A stretch of DNA of 64,000 nucleotides from Saccharomonospora viridis DSM 43017 (GTDB lineage: Bacteria > Actinomycetota > Actinomycetes > Mycobacteriales > Pseudonocardiaceae): contig NC_013159.1 of assembly GCF_000023865.1 (NCBI RefSeq), positions 3,684,001 through 3,748,000 of the forward strand, written 5' to 3'. This document shows positions 1 through 11,736 of this stretch, piece after piece. The position numbers and the translations under genes were made by a program. Within the stretch, counting starts at the first letter, position 1. Each line of letters starts with the position of its first letter. Below the pieces are notes generated by a model. The model had not been told where the DNA came from. It searched no databases and saw nothing but the letters and a program-made list of their open reading frames with translations.

Positions 1-1
1 C

Positions 2-1959
<1,958 letters not shown>

Positions 1960-2136
1960 CGGGTAACCGATTCGCCTGATCGAGAAGTGGATCTACCGGC
2001 GCGTCGGACCCCGGATGTAGCACATACCGACCACGATCGATAACGGATGTGCACGGAGTCCGGCGCGCCTCACCCGTCAAGGCGACGCGCCGTTCTACCG
2101 TAGACGCCCACATAGGTGATGTCTTTCGGAGGCGGA

Positions 2137-2994
2137 ATGCGAACGCTACGAGTGGTCGGGTTACACGAGGACGGCACGTCCATCGTGTGCGAAGACCCGG
2201 AGCGGCGTGAACGGTTCCTCCTGCCCGCGGACGAGCGGCTGCGTGCGGCCGCTCGTGGTGACATCGCTCGGCTCGGCCAGCTCGAGATCGAGCAGGAATA
2301 CACGATGCGGCCACGCGAGATCCAGTCCCGGATCAGGGCCGGGGCGTCCGTAGAGGAGGTCGCGTCGATTGCGGGTATGCCCGCAGCCCGCGTCGAGCGG
2401 TTCGCCTATCCGGTGCTGCTGGAGCGGTCCCGCATCGCTGAACTCGCACAACAGGCGCACCCCGTCCGGGAGGACGGTCCCGACGTGCGGACCCTCGGCG
2501 AGATCGTCGCGCATTCCTTCGCGCGGCGAGGGCACGACTACACACAGGCGAGTTGGGATGCGTGGCGGTCGGAAGAGGGCAAGTGGATCGTCGGGCTGTC
2601 CTGGTCCGCGGGGCGCTCGGACAACCGCGCGCGCTGGGTGTACTCCCCCGGCGCCCACGGTGGCACGGTGACGGCGCTGAACGAGTTGGCCGAGGCGCTG
2701 CTCGACCCGGATTCGTACCGGGCTCCCCGGGCTGTCGGCCGGCGGGGTGGGTCAGCGTACGGCATCGGTCTGCCGCCCTTCGGCCGAGAGGGCGCCACGG
2801 TGATCGAGGCGCCGATCCCCGCCGGTGACCGTGATCGTTTCGAGCGCGACACCGCTGGTGAGCACGACGACAGCGAGCTGGTGCCGGAACAAGCCGCATC
2901 CGGTGACTCCACTCGCAGCAAGTCGAAGAAGGGGCACCCCACCGTGCCGGCATGGGAGGACGTCCTCCTGGGAGTGCGCAGCCAACGAGGCTGA
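2137..2994 (+). CDS. sepH: Septation protein SepH (DUF3071)
   Basis: An actinobacterial cell-division protein that, in Streptomyces and mycobacteria, binds FtsZ and promotes its assembly at division sites. The 285-residue product has the conserved N-terminal block (MRTLRVVGLHEDG..., then RERFLLPADERLRAAARGD), a helix-turn-helix-like segment at about 58-92 (RPREIQSRIRAGASVEEVA, then AGMPAARVERFAYPV), and a variable acidic/basic tail. The ATG at 2137 follows GGAGG at ideal spacing; a 21-base longer start exists but lacks a ribosome site. It is monocistronic and converges on sqdB across a gap filled with 21-bp repeats. Confidence 0.93.
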   Translation: MRTLRVVGLHEDGTSIVCEDPERRERFLLPADERLRAAARGDIARLGQLEIEQEYTMRPREIQSRIRAGASVEEVASIAGMPAARVERFAYPVLLERSRIAELAQQAHPVREDGPDVRTLGEIVAHSFARRGHDYTQASWDAWRSEEGKWIVGLSWSAGRSDNRARWVYSPGAHGGTVTALNELAEALLDPDSYRAPRAVGRRGGSAYGIGLPPFGREGATVIEAPIPAGDRDRFERDTAGEHDDSELVPEQAASGDSTRSKSKKGHPTVPAWEDVLLGVRSQRG

Positions 2995-3004
2995 AGCCCA
3001 CCCA

Positions 3005-3070
3005 CAGTCGTGTCCGCAGCCTGCGCAGTCGTGTCCGCAGCCTGCGCAGTTGTGTCCGCAGCCTGCGCAG
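3005..3070. repeat. 21-bp direct repeat array, three units (inverse orientation)
   Basis: Three head-to-tail units of 21 bp (3005-3025, 3026-3046, 3047-3067, plus CAG of a fourth), each reading CAG, TYGTGTCCGCAG, then CCTGCG; only one base differs between units. The array starts 10 bases after the sepH stop. It is the inverse of the array at 3174-3247: GTCGTGTCCGCAG here pairs over 13 bases with CTGCGGACACGAC there. No spacers are present, so this is not CRISPR. Confidence 0.9.
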
Positions 3071-3173
3071 CACTTCCGAGCAAAGCTGGTGAGCCGCATC
3101 ACAGAAAAGCGTGTCCCTTTCTTGCGGACTCCGCGGGTCACGATGGAGTTCCCACTCGGCACACTCCGCGAAA

Positions 3174-3247
3174 TGCGGACACGACTACCTAACCTGCGGA
3201 CACGACTACCTGACCTGCGGACACGACTACCTAACCTGCGGACACGG
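3174..3247. repeat. 21-bp direct repeat array, 3.5 units
   Basis: Units TGCGGACACGACTACCTAAC + C at 3174-3194, 3195-3215 and 3216-3236, followed by a partial unit to 3247, nearly identical (one T/A-to-G change in the middle unit). The array ends 7 bases before the sqdB stop codon. Together with the inverted array at 3005-3070 it fills the convergent sepH/sqdB gap and could form a large stem in RNA from either strand, which would suit a bidirectional transcription barrier (inference). Confidence 0.9.
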
Positions 3248-3254
3248 CGTCACA

Positions 3255-4478
<1,224 letters not shown>

Positions 4479-4577
4479 TCACTTACACGACTACCGTGTA
4501 CCACGCGGGCACGTCGGGCAACCTGCGTGCGAAGACCACGATTGCGGGTCGTTCGACCAACACCCGGACGGCGGAGC

Positions 4578-5090
4578 GTGCACAATGAAAAAGTGCGCAC
4601 CGCTACCCCGGCTGCCGCGGAACCGCCGATGCTCCCGGTGAGACGCCCCCGGCTGCTGATCCGGCTCTTCCGGGCGGCCACGAGTTCCGTTCTGGCGACC
4701 GCGATCAGTCAGGTCACGCTGATCGGGCTGCTGTGGTGGGGAGCGATCCCGGCATTGGCCAGCGCGGTGGCATTCGTCGCGGGCGCGATTCCCAATTTCT
4801 TCCTCTCCCGACGGTGGGCGTGGGGACGTCGAGGAACACCGCCGGTGAAAAGCGAACTCATGCCGTATTTCGGGGTCATCGCCCTCACGGGATTGGCCTC
4901 GGTAGGGCTGACCACGCTGGCCGGCTGGCTCACAGAGCCACTGAATTTGAGCGGCCTCGTCCGAATCATCGTTTTGGACGCTGTGTTCCTCAGCGGCTAC
5001 GCGATCGTCTTCATCATGAAATTCGCGCTGCTCGACCGGCTCGTTTTCCGCCACGAAACACGTACTCGCGAAGCCAGGTCCAAAACATGA
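4578..5090 (+). CDS. GtrA family membrane protein
   Basis: A small integral membrane protein with four predicted membrane spans and the GtrA pattern (FRAATSSVLATAISQVTL; FVAGAIPNFFLSRRWAWGRR; two further C-terminal spans). GtrA-type proteins are proposed to translocate polyprenyl-phosphate sugars for cell-surface glycosylation. The start is uncertain: GTG 4578, GTG 4593 and ATG 4629 are all in frame and none has an ideal ribosome site; the longest is given. The gene is divergent from sqdB. Its last 77 bases overlap, tail to tail, the 3' end of the glycosyltransferase on the other strand. Confidence 0.8.
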   Translation: MHNEKVRTATPAAAEPPMLPVRRPRLLIRLFRAATSSVLATAISQVTLIGLLWWGAIPALASAVAFVAGAIPNFFLSRRWAWGRRGTPPVKSELMPYFGVIALTGLASVGLTTLAGWLTEPLNLSGLVRIIVLDAVFLSGYAIVFIMKFALLDRLVFRHETRTREARSKT

Positions 5091-7263
5091 CCCTCGCGTA
5101 ATTGGCCCCGTATTTGATGCTGCGGCCTTTCTTGCTGGTGCCGTTGTTGCGCAGTCGCATGGTCATCGGGACCTCCAACACCCGCGCTCCCCGCGCCATG
5201 ACCCCGAGTAACAACTCGGAGGACTGATACTGCGGTTCCCGGAGTGTCACCGACATCGCGAGCTCGGCCTTCATCGCACGGAACCCGAACGAGGTGTCGG
5301 TGATCCTGCGCAGGGTCAACAACGAGGCGATCCAGGAGAACACGCGGACGCCGAGCCAGCGGATGGCACTGTCGTGCTGGTAGCTGCCGAGCCTGCGGGA
5401 ACCGGTGACGAAGTCGGCCGTGTCGTCGAGCAGCGGTTTGACCAGCAACGGCATCTCGTTGTTGTCGTACTGTCCGTCGGCGTCGGTGGTGACGATGTAA
5501 CGCGCACCGGATTCACCGGCCAGGTGGTAGCCGAGACGCAGTGCGGCCCCCTGACCGCGGTTACGGCTGGCCACGCACACGTACGCGCCGGCCTCGTGTG
5601 CGACGGCGGCGGTGTCGTCGGTGGCCCCGTCCACCACGACGAGGGTGGACACGGGCACATCGCCCACGTGGGTGGGCATGCCGCGTAGTACGGCGCCGAT
5701 GCCCTGGGCCTCGTTGTACGCCGCGATCACCACGACCAGCGGAGTGAGTGGGTTGTCACCGTAGCGTTGGCGGAAGTCGGCCACCGCCTCGGCGTCGACC
5801 TCGTCGGGGTATTCGTCCAATCCGGACCTCCGTTCTGTCGCCACACCCGATGCTCCGGAACGTGTACCCAGGATCGCGGCGAGTCCCAATGCGCCCCCGA
5901 GAGGGAGGAGCACCAGTGCGGGAAGTTGATACCTCCAGGAGAATTCGAACGCCGCGGCCCCCAGCAGGATGATCAGTCCACCACCGGTGGCGAGGAACGC
6001 GGCCGACCTCAGCCCCGACGCCCGCGCCCGACCGGTCCCGACGCTGGCGAGCAGCCCGAGCATGGCGAAGGCGGCGAGCAGCGGCCCCCAGGTGTAGCCC
6101 CCGCCGAGCTGGTATCCGCGCAGGAACGAGGCCAGATCGGTGTCGGAATCCGGCAGCACGCCGTCGTAGGCGTACGTCACCGCGTTGTACCGCTCCACCG
6201 AATCGGGGCCGATGTCGTAATAGGGGTAGGTCACCTGGAAGTGCCAGCGTTCGACGGGCACGTCCTTGGGGTGGGTGCGTTTGAGCGAGTCGAAGTTCTT
6301 CAGGAAGTCCTTCGCGATCGAGCCGAAGAAGTCGAACGGCTGATTGCGGACGACCGCCAGGGTGAACTGGTTGGCCAGTTCCTCCTTGGTCCTGCCGTCG
6401 GGCAACCCCTCCGGGGGCCAACTCGGATCGCCGTACACGAAATGCGTGTAGTAGTCGATGCCCGGACGCTCGTCACGAGGTTCGTCGGGACAGAACAGCT
6501 GCAGTCCCGCATCCTCCTGGGGTAACTCGGCACAGTCGGCGACGGTGGCCGTGCGGCCGTAGAGCACGTTGCCGGTCGCGCCGGTGAGCCCCCAGTAACC
6601 GGCCTGGGAACGGAAGTACGCCGAGTACGGCAGCAGGACGACGGCGACGCCGAGCAGCCCGGCGGTACCGCGCACGGCGATGCGTCTCCATCCGGCCCTG
6701 CTGCGCCACGCCCCGCCCGCCAACACCAGGTACCCCACCATCGGCACCACCAGGGTGAAGCCGATGGTCCTCGTGATCACGGCGCAGCCGATGAGCACCC
6801 CGGCCACAGCGGCCCGTCCCCCTGTCGGCTCCCCCTTCCCGAGCAACGCCCACAACGCGCCCACCAGAAGGGCCTGGAACCACAGTTCCGACATGATGAG
6901 CGCCTCGATCTGCAGCTGGTAGGCGTCGAGCAACACGGGGGCGCAGGCCAGCGCGCCGATCCAGGTCCGCGACGTGTACCGCAGGACGAGCGCGTACAGC
7001 GACACCGCGAGCAGCACCCCGACCAGGTGCTGTACCGCTTGGACGAACGCCAGGCCGCCGAAGGAGAGCAGCAGCTTGAGCACCACCGTGTACCCGAGCG
7101 GGTTGAGATCGGTGGGCCGTAGGGCTTCGAGATTCCCCAGGTAGCGGAAGCTGTCGATGTAGAGCAGAGCGGGTTCGTACGCCAGCCACACCAACACCCG
7201 CAGCGTGACACCACCGGTGAGCAGGAGGAGCAGCAGCCAGTGGCGGCGGAGGAACCCCGGCAC
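5014..7263 (-). CDS. Fused multi-span membrane protein and GT2 glycosyltransferase
   Basis: 749 residues with two parts. Residues 1 to about 480 form a polytopic membrane domain, with a first span at ~8-28, an early YIDSFRYLGNLEAL loop with a candidate acidic active site and a large external loop at ~230-385; this resembles GT-C/dolichyl-phosphate-mannose-type transferases. Residues ~505-749 form a cytoplasmic GT2 domain like polyprenyl-phosphate mannose/glucose synthases: VVVIAAYNEAQGIGAVL, the DxD motif in TTDADGQYDNNEMP, TDTSFGFRAM and a conserved RLRNNGTSKKG. A plausible job is making a lipid-linked sugar and using it at the membrane. The GTG start follows the upstream epimerase stop by 2 bases, so they form an operon. 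The specific sugar is unknown. Confidence 0.82.
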   Translation of the reverse strand: MPGFLRRHWLLLLLLTGGVTLRVLVWLAYEPALLYIDSFRYLGNLEALRPTDLNPLGYTVVLKLLLSFGGLAFVQAVQHLVGVLLAVSLYALVLRYTSRTWIGALACAPVLLDAYQLQIEALIMSELWFQALLVGALWALLGKGEPTGGRAAVAGVLIGCAVITRTIGFTLVVPMVGYLVLAGGAWRSRAGWRRIAVRGTAGLLGVAVVLLPYSAYFRSQAGYWGLTGATGNVLYGRTATVADCAELPQEDAGLQLFCPDEPRDERPGIDYYTHFVYGDPSWPPEGLPDGRTKEELANQFTLAVVRNQPFDFFGSIAKDFLKNFDSLKRTHPKDVPVERWHFQVTYPYYDIGPDSVERYNAVTYAYDGVLPDSDTDLASFLRGYQLGGGYTWGPLLAAFAMLGLLASVGTGRARASGLRSAAFLATGGGLIILLGAAAFEFSWRYQLPALVLLPLGGALGLAAILGTRSGASGVATERRSGLDEYPDEVDAEAVADFRQRYGDNPLTPLVVVIAAYNEAQGIGAVLRGMPTHVGDVPVSTLVVVDGATDDTAAVAHEAGAYVCVASRNRGQGAALRLGYHLAGESGARYIVTTDADGQYDNNEMPLLVKPLLDDTADFVTGSRRLGSYQHDSAIRWLGVRVFSWIASLLTLRRITDTSFGFRAMKAELAMSVTLREPQYQSSELLLGVMARGARVLEVPMTMRLRNNGTSKKGRSIKYGANYARVMFWTWLREYVFRGGKRAGRAARIS

Positions 7264-7265
7264 TT

Positions 7266-8207
7266 TCAGGACACTTTCTGCCTGTGGTGGTCGAGGAAGT
7301 ACCGCCAGGTGGCGGCCAGTCCGTCCCGCAGGCTGTACGCCGGGCGGTAGCCGATGGTCTCGGCGCTGCGGGAGACGTCGACGACCACCGCAGGCATCTC
7401 ACCACCCGGTGCGGGGACGTGCTCGGCGGGGATGGGCCGACCGGTGACCTCGCGAACCGTGTCGATCAACTCGAGGACGGACACGGAGCGACCCGCGCCG
7501 ATGATGGCCCTGCCCACGTGTCGACGGTCCCACGCGAGTTCGACGCCCCGTACGACGTCGTCGATGAACACCAGGTCACGCCGCTGTTTGCCGTCGCCGT
7601 AGACCTTGACCCCGCTGTCGTTCAGCGCCGCCCGCATGAGCCGGGGCACGAAGCTGTCCTTGTGGCTCATGCCGGGCCCGTAGACGTTGGTGAACCGCAG
7701 CGCACACGTGGCCATGCCGTAGGCGCCCGCGTAACCGGACAGCAGCATCTCGCACGCCGCCTTGGTGGCGCCGTAGGGGGTGAGCGGCCGCAACGCCGTG
7801 TCCTCGGTGATGGTCGTGGTGCCCACGTCACCGACCACGGCGTTGGTGGACGCCATGAGGAACCGGGGCACGCCGTGTATCCGCGCCAGTTCCAGCAGCT
7901 CATGGGTGACGGCCACGTTCTCGGTGTACGTCTTCGCGGGCATCTCCACCGAGCGCAGCACGGACGTCACGGCGGCGAGATGGATGATCCCGTCGACCCC
8001 GGGCACCACGGCACGCTCCCGCACCTCGGGGTCGGTCAGCTCCCCCTGGACGGCGACGACCCCCGCATCGTGGACCGACAGCGGTTCCCGGTCCACGACC
8101 GTCACTCGCGCACCACGGCGCCGGAACGCGGCGACGACCGCGCGTCCGATGAAGCCGCAGCCTCCCGTGACCACGACGTGGAGTGGGTCTGGATTAGTGG
8201 GTGCCAT
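7266..8207 (-). CDS. NAD-dependent sugar epimerase/dehydratase
   Basis: A 313-residue extended SDR protein. The cofactor loop is TGGCGFIG (14-21) and the active site is S120, Y145 and K149 (TPYGATKAACE). The C-terminal half contains DLVFIDDVVRGVELAW, as in UDP-glucose 4-epimerases and related nucleotide-sugar enzymes. It probably supplies the sugar nucleotide for the glycosyltransferase encoded immediately downstream. The exact substrate cannot be read from the sequence. This gene begins the minus-strand two-gene operon and has a 90-base gap to the DUF2537 gene upstream. Confidence 0.86.
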   Translation of the reverse strand: MAPTNPDPLHVVVTGGCGFIGRAVVAAFRRRGARVTVVDREPLSVHDAGVVAVQGELTDPEVRERAVVPGVDGIIHLAAVTSVLRSVEMPAKTYTENVAVTHELLELARIHGVPRFLMASTNAVVGDVGTTTITEDTALRPLTPYGATKAACEMLLSGYAGAYGMATCALRFTNVYGPGMSHKDSFVPRLMRAALNDSGVKVYGDGKQRRDLVFIDDVVRGVELAWDRRHVGRAIIGAGRSVSVLELIDTVREVTGRPIPAEHVPAPGGEMPAVVVDVSRSAETIGYRPAYSLRDGLAATWRYFLDHHRQKVS

Positions 8208-8297
8208 GGGGTCAAACTACCCCCTGCTCCGGGCAGTCCAATCCATCCCTGCAACCAGTCGGTGACGGTGTGTGTTCGTTCGGGCGACTCGGGGACG

Positions 8298-9017
8298 TCA
8301 CGCGAACGCGATGAACAGCACGCCGATCCACGACAGCGCCGTACCCGCCACGGTGCCGAGCACGATCCATCGCACTATCGGCACGGTTCTGCCCAGCCAC
8401 AACGACGGGGCGAGACCACCGGTCACCACGGCCGCGGCGAGCACCGCGACCCAGCCCGTGGTCTCGGAGACGAGTGATTGCGCCAACGCGAGCATCGCGA
8501 CGACGACGAACACGGCGACGAACGCGGCGACCGTGAGACCGGTGCCCCAGGGAGGGGTGGGGTCGACCCGGTCCCTGCCGCGCGGCCCGTGGTGCGATCG
8601 CACGTGCGTCATGGCCCACAGGGCTTCGGGTGAGGGTGGCTGGACGACGGTCGTCTCGTCGGTCATGGGGTCGCGGTAACGCACCGGTTCGCCCAACACC
8701 GCCGCCACCCTGGCCACGAGCTGCCTGCCACGACGGGACACGACTTGACGTCCTGCGGCACCCCCGGTACGCGCTATCGCCGCACACACCCGTGCCCATT
8801 CGTCGAGGGCCTCGGCGAGCTCGACGCCCACCAGATCGTCCAGGTCGCCTTCCGCTACGACGGTGGCGTCCCAGGCGTCGTGGCGGCCGAGGGCCGCTTC
8901 GTCCTCACCGGTTCCGTCGTCGTCCTTGCTCTTGCGGCCGGCCCCGCCGTGCCACCGCACCATGACCGCACGATCGTCTCGAACCAGCAGCTCGGCCTCG
9001 CCAATCACACCGTTCAC
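8298..9017 (-). CDS. DUF2537 membrane protein
   Basis: A 239-residue actinobacterial protein of unknown function. The N-terminal ~145 residues are soluble; they include a conserved-looking ELLVRDDRAVMVRW opening and a RRGRQLVARVAAVLGEPVRYRD region. The rest forms about three membrane spans (from GLTVAAFVAVFVVVAML to the C-terminus). In M. tuberculosis the equivalent (Rv0882, from memory) also sits next to a TrmH-type methyltransferase gene. It starts 18 bases after that gene here and is probably co-transcribed with it. A GTG start is used. Confidence 0.78.
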   Translation of the reverse strand: MNGVIGEAELLVRDDRAVMVRWHGGAGRKSKDDDGTGEDEAALGRHDAWDATVVAEGDLDDLVGVELAEALDEWARVCAAIARTGGAAGRQVVSRRGRQLVARVAAVLGEPVRYRDPMTDETTVVQPPSPEALWAMTHVRSHHGPRGRDRVDPTPPWGTGLTVAAFVAVFVVVAMLALAQSLVSETTGWVAVLAAAVVTGGLAPSLWLGRTVPIVRWIVLGTVAGTALSWIGVLFIAFA

Positions 9018-9035
9018 CCGCGCTTCTCGCGCACC

Positions 9036-9839
9036 TCACCTCGTCAGCTCGTAGAACGCCACGGCGGCCGCCGTGGCGACGTTGAGCGAGTCCACGCCCG
9101 ACGCCATCGGGATGCGTACCCAGCTGTCCGCGGCGTCGAGAGCGGCCTGGGACAGACCATGTCCCTCCGAGCCGAACAGCAACGCGATCCTCTCGTAGCC
9201 CGCCTCGTGCACGTTGCGCAACGTTACCGCTTCGGAGCGTGGAGTGAGAGCCGCGAGGTGAAATCCGTACCTTCGTAGTTCGTCGAGCGCGCACGGCCAC
9301 CGTTCGGCGGTCGTGAAGGGCACTCGTAGGACGTGTCCCATCGACACCCGCACGCTCCTGCGGTACAGCGGGTCCGCGCACGACGCCCCCAGCAGCACGC
9401 CGTCCACACCGAACGCGGCGGCGTTGCGGAACATCGCACCCAGGTTCTCGTGGTCGTTGACGCCTTCCAGCACGGCGAGCACGCGTGCGTTCGCGACCAC
9501 CTCGTCGAACGTGGGCTTGGGTGCCCGGTCGGCCACGGCGAGCACGCCTCGGTTGAGGTGGAAACCCACGACGTCGGACATGATCTGCGCGGAGGTGACG
9601 TACGCGGGCGCGTTCACCGTGGCCAGGTCGTCGGCGAGCTCGGCGATGCGCTTGGGCACCCCCAGCAGCGCGCGGACGGGATACGGCGAATCCAGCAGCC
9701 GACGCACCACCACGGTCCCCTCCGCGATCACGAGGCCACGTCCCCCGGGCCGGTCGGGTCTGCGGTCGGCGGTGGTCAGATCACGGAAGTCGTCGAGACG
9801 TGGGTCGGCCGCGTCGTCGACGTCGATCAGCAAGGCCAC
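9036..9839 (-). CDS. SpoU/TrmH family RNA 2'-O-methyltransferase
   Basis: A 267-residue SPOUT methyltransferase that transfers methyl from S-adenosylmethionine to a ribose 2'-OH of rRNA or tRNA. All three family motifs are present: NHENLGAMFRNAAAFGVDGV, IALLFGSEGHGLSQ and SGVDSLNVATAAAVAFYEL. An N-terminal substrate-binding segment (~1-110) precedes the catalytic domain. The frame extends 30 codons upstream of the chosen GTG at 9839, but family members begin at ALLIDVDDAAD. The exact RNA target is not deducible. The DUF2537 gene follows. Confidence 0.9.
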   Translation of the reverse strand: MALLIDVDDAADPRLDDFRDLTTADRRPDRPGGRGLVIAEGTVVVRRLLDSPYPVRALLGVPKRIAELADDLATVNAPAYVTSAQIMSDVVGFHLNRGVLAVADRAPKPTFDEVVANARVLAVLEGVNDHENLGAMFRNAAAFGVDGVLLGASCADPLYRRSVRVSMGHVLRVPFTTAERWPCALDELRRYGFHLAALTPRSEAVTLRNVHEAGYERIALLFGSEGHGLSQAALDAADSWVRIPMASGVDSLNVATAAAVAFYELTR

Positions 9840-10068
9840 GCACGGGAGTGTCGCACTCCTCCGTCTCACCGGGTATCGGTACTCCGAACGCTGGGTAGCC
9901 CAGGCGTACGAACGGAGCTTCGAATGCAATGCGTTAACACCGAGTGACGGAGTGCACCGGTTTGGCCGCTAGTGGAGGTCCCCCAGGTGTGTCACCGTTG
10001 CCGCCTGGCAGGGGTCAACGCCGAGGCATCCGGGGAGCCGAGGCCCAGCACGAAAAGGAACGAATCCC

Positions 10069-11565
10069 ATGGGTAAGGACGTCTCGTCGAACGCCTTCAC
10101 CCCGAGGGACAGAGGGCGGTACCGCCACAAGGTACAACGCTGTCTGGACACTCTGGCGCGGATGCTTTCGGACGGCAGTTTCACCTTCCCCCGCAAGCAC
10201 ATCGGGCTGGAGGTCGAGCTGAACCTCGTCGACGAGGTCATGCGCCCCTCGATGTCCAACGCGACCGTACTGGAGTCGCTTGCCGACGCGTCGTTCACCA
10301 CGGAGCTGTCGCAGCACAACATCGAACTCAACGTGCCGCCGTGCCCGCTGGACGGCACCTCGGCGTTGGACCTGGAGTCGGTGCTGGACGACTACCTCGA
10401 CAAGGCCCGCACCAGGGCCGAGGCCGTCGGCTCGCTCATCGCCATGATCGGCGTCCTGCCGACCCTGCGTGTCGAACACTTCGATCAGAAGTGGCTTTCC
10501 AACAACGCACGGTACTCACTGCTCAACGACGAGATCCTCGCCTCCCGGGGCGAACAACCGCTGCTGTCGCTGGAGGGCGTCGGACTTCCGGGCCGGGAAC
10601 CCGAACGGCTACGCACGTTCGCACAGTCGATCCTGCCCGAGGCCGCGTGCACGTCGGTGCAACTACACCTGCAGGTGGCGCCGGAGGAGTTCGCGGCGCA
10701 CTGGAACGCGGCACAGTGTCTGGCGGGCGTGCAGGTGGCGCTCGGCGCGAATTCGCCGTTCCTGCTCGGCAAGGCGTTGTGGCACGAGACCCGCATCCCG
10801 CTGTTCCTCCAGGCCACGGACACCCGCCCCGAGGAACTGAAGAACCAGGGGGTACGGCCGAGGGTGTGGTTCGGGGAACGGTGGATCACGTCGATCTTCG
10901 ACCTGTTCGAGGAGAACGTCCGGTACTTCCCCGGGCTGCTGCCCGAGACCGACGACGAGGACCCGATGGAGGCCCTGGAGTCGAACCGGGTGCCGAAGTT
11001 GACCGAACTGCGGCTGCATAACGGCACCGTGTGGCGGTGGAACCGCCCGGTGTACGACGTGGTGGACGGCAAGCCACACCTGCGGGTGGAGAACCGGGTG
11101 CTCCCGGCGGGACCGACCGTGGTGGACATGATGGCCAACGCCACCTTCTTCTACGGCGCGCAGCGCGCGCTGGCCGACCAGGAGCGGCCCGTGTGGACAC
11201 AGATGTCGTTCCAGGCGGCCGAGGAGAACCTCTACGCGGGTGCGCGCAACGGTTTCGACGCGCAGTTGTACTGGCCCGGGATCGGGTGGGTCCCGCCCGA
11301 CGAGCTGGCGCTGCGGGTGCTGTTGCCGCTGGCCCGGCAGGGATTGCGGGATTCGGGCGTGTCCGAACTGGTCGCCGACCGGTACCTCGGGGTGATCGAG
11401 CAGCGGTGCCTGCGGCGGCGCACCGGCAGCGTGTGGCAGCGCGACGTCGTACTCCGGGCCGAGGAACGCGGTATGGACCGGGACACCGCGCTTTCCTCCA
11501 TGCTCGCGCGGTACCTGGAGCTGTCGCGTTCGGGTGAACCCGTACACACGTGGCCGGTGGATTGA
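10069..11565 (+). CDS. YbdK-type carboxylate-amine ligase (glutamate-cysteine ligase family 2)
   Basis: 498 residues of the GCS2 superfamily, ATP-dependent ligases that join a carboxylate such as glutamate to an amine such as cysteine. The family core is present: HIGLEVELNLVDEV (ATP/metal binding), SQHNIELNVPP, LGANSPFLLGKALWHETRIP and TELRLHNGTVWRWNRPV. Many actinobacterial members have no proven substrate, so a specific gamma-glutamylcysteine role is not claimed. The start ATG is preceded by an A/G-rich AAAAGGAACG. The 230-base gap to the divergent methyltransferase gene contains imperfect GC-rich inverted repeats but no motif I can name. Confidence 0.85.
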   Translation: MGKDVSSNAFTPRDRGRYRHKVQRCLDTLARMLSDGSFTFPRKHIGLEVELNLVDEVMRPSMSNATVLESLADASFTTELSQHNIELNVPPCPLDGTSALDLESVLDDYLDKARTRAEAVGSLIAMIGVLPTLRVEHFDQKWLSNNARYSLLNDEILASRGEQPLLSLEGVGLPGREPERLRTFAQSILPEAACTSVQLHLQVAPEEFAAHWNAAQCLAGVQVALGANSPFLLGKALWHETRIPLFLQATDTRPEELKNQGVRPRVWFGERWITSIFDLFEENVRYFPGLLPETDDEDPMEALESNRVPKLTELRLHNGTVWRWNRPVYDVVDGKPHLRVENRVLPAGPTVVDMMANATFFYGAQRALADQERPVWTQMSFQAAEENLYAGARNGFDAQLYWPGIGWVPPDELALRVLLPLARQGLRDSGVSELVADRYLGVIEQRCLRRRTGSVWQRDVVLRAEERGMDRDTALSSMLARYLELSRSGEPVHTWPVD

Positions 11566-11736
11566 CGTATTCGCAGCTCGACACACGGATGTGTCGGTTG
11601 TAACACTGCCTTGACCTAGACCTAACTCCACTTTGCAAGGTCAACTTTGTCACGCCCCGGTTAGCCGGGGCCTACAGTGGCTACTAGGTTTGGCAGCATC
11701 GACAAGGCCTGGTCCGCAAGACAAGAAGGAGGGCTC

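Noticed and set aside
3005..3247. CRISPR array
   Set aside because: Units are contiguous 21-bp repeats with no unique spacers, and there are no cas genes in the window.
9839..9929. N-terminal extension of the TrmH-type methyltransferase
   Set aside because: The 30 extra residues are Arg/Ser/Tyr-rich and not part of the family; GTG 9839 fits homologues.
11654..11671. Hairpin upstream of sodA as a terminator for the ligase gene
   Set aside because: A 7-bp perfect stem but no T-run, and nearly 90 bases after the ligase stop; may be a sodA leader element, but evidence is too weak to list.
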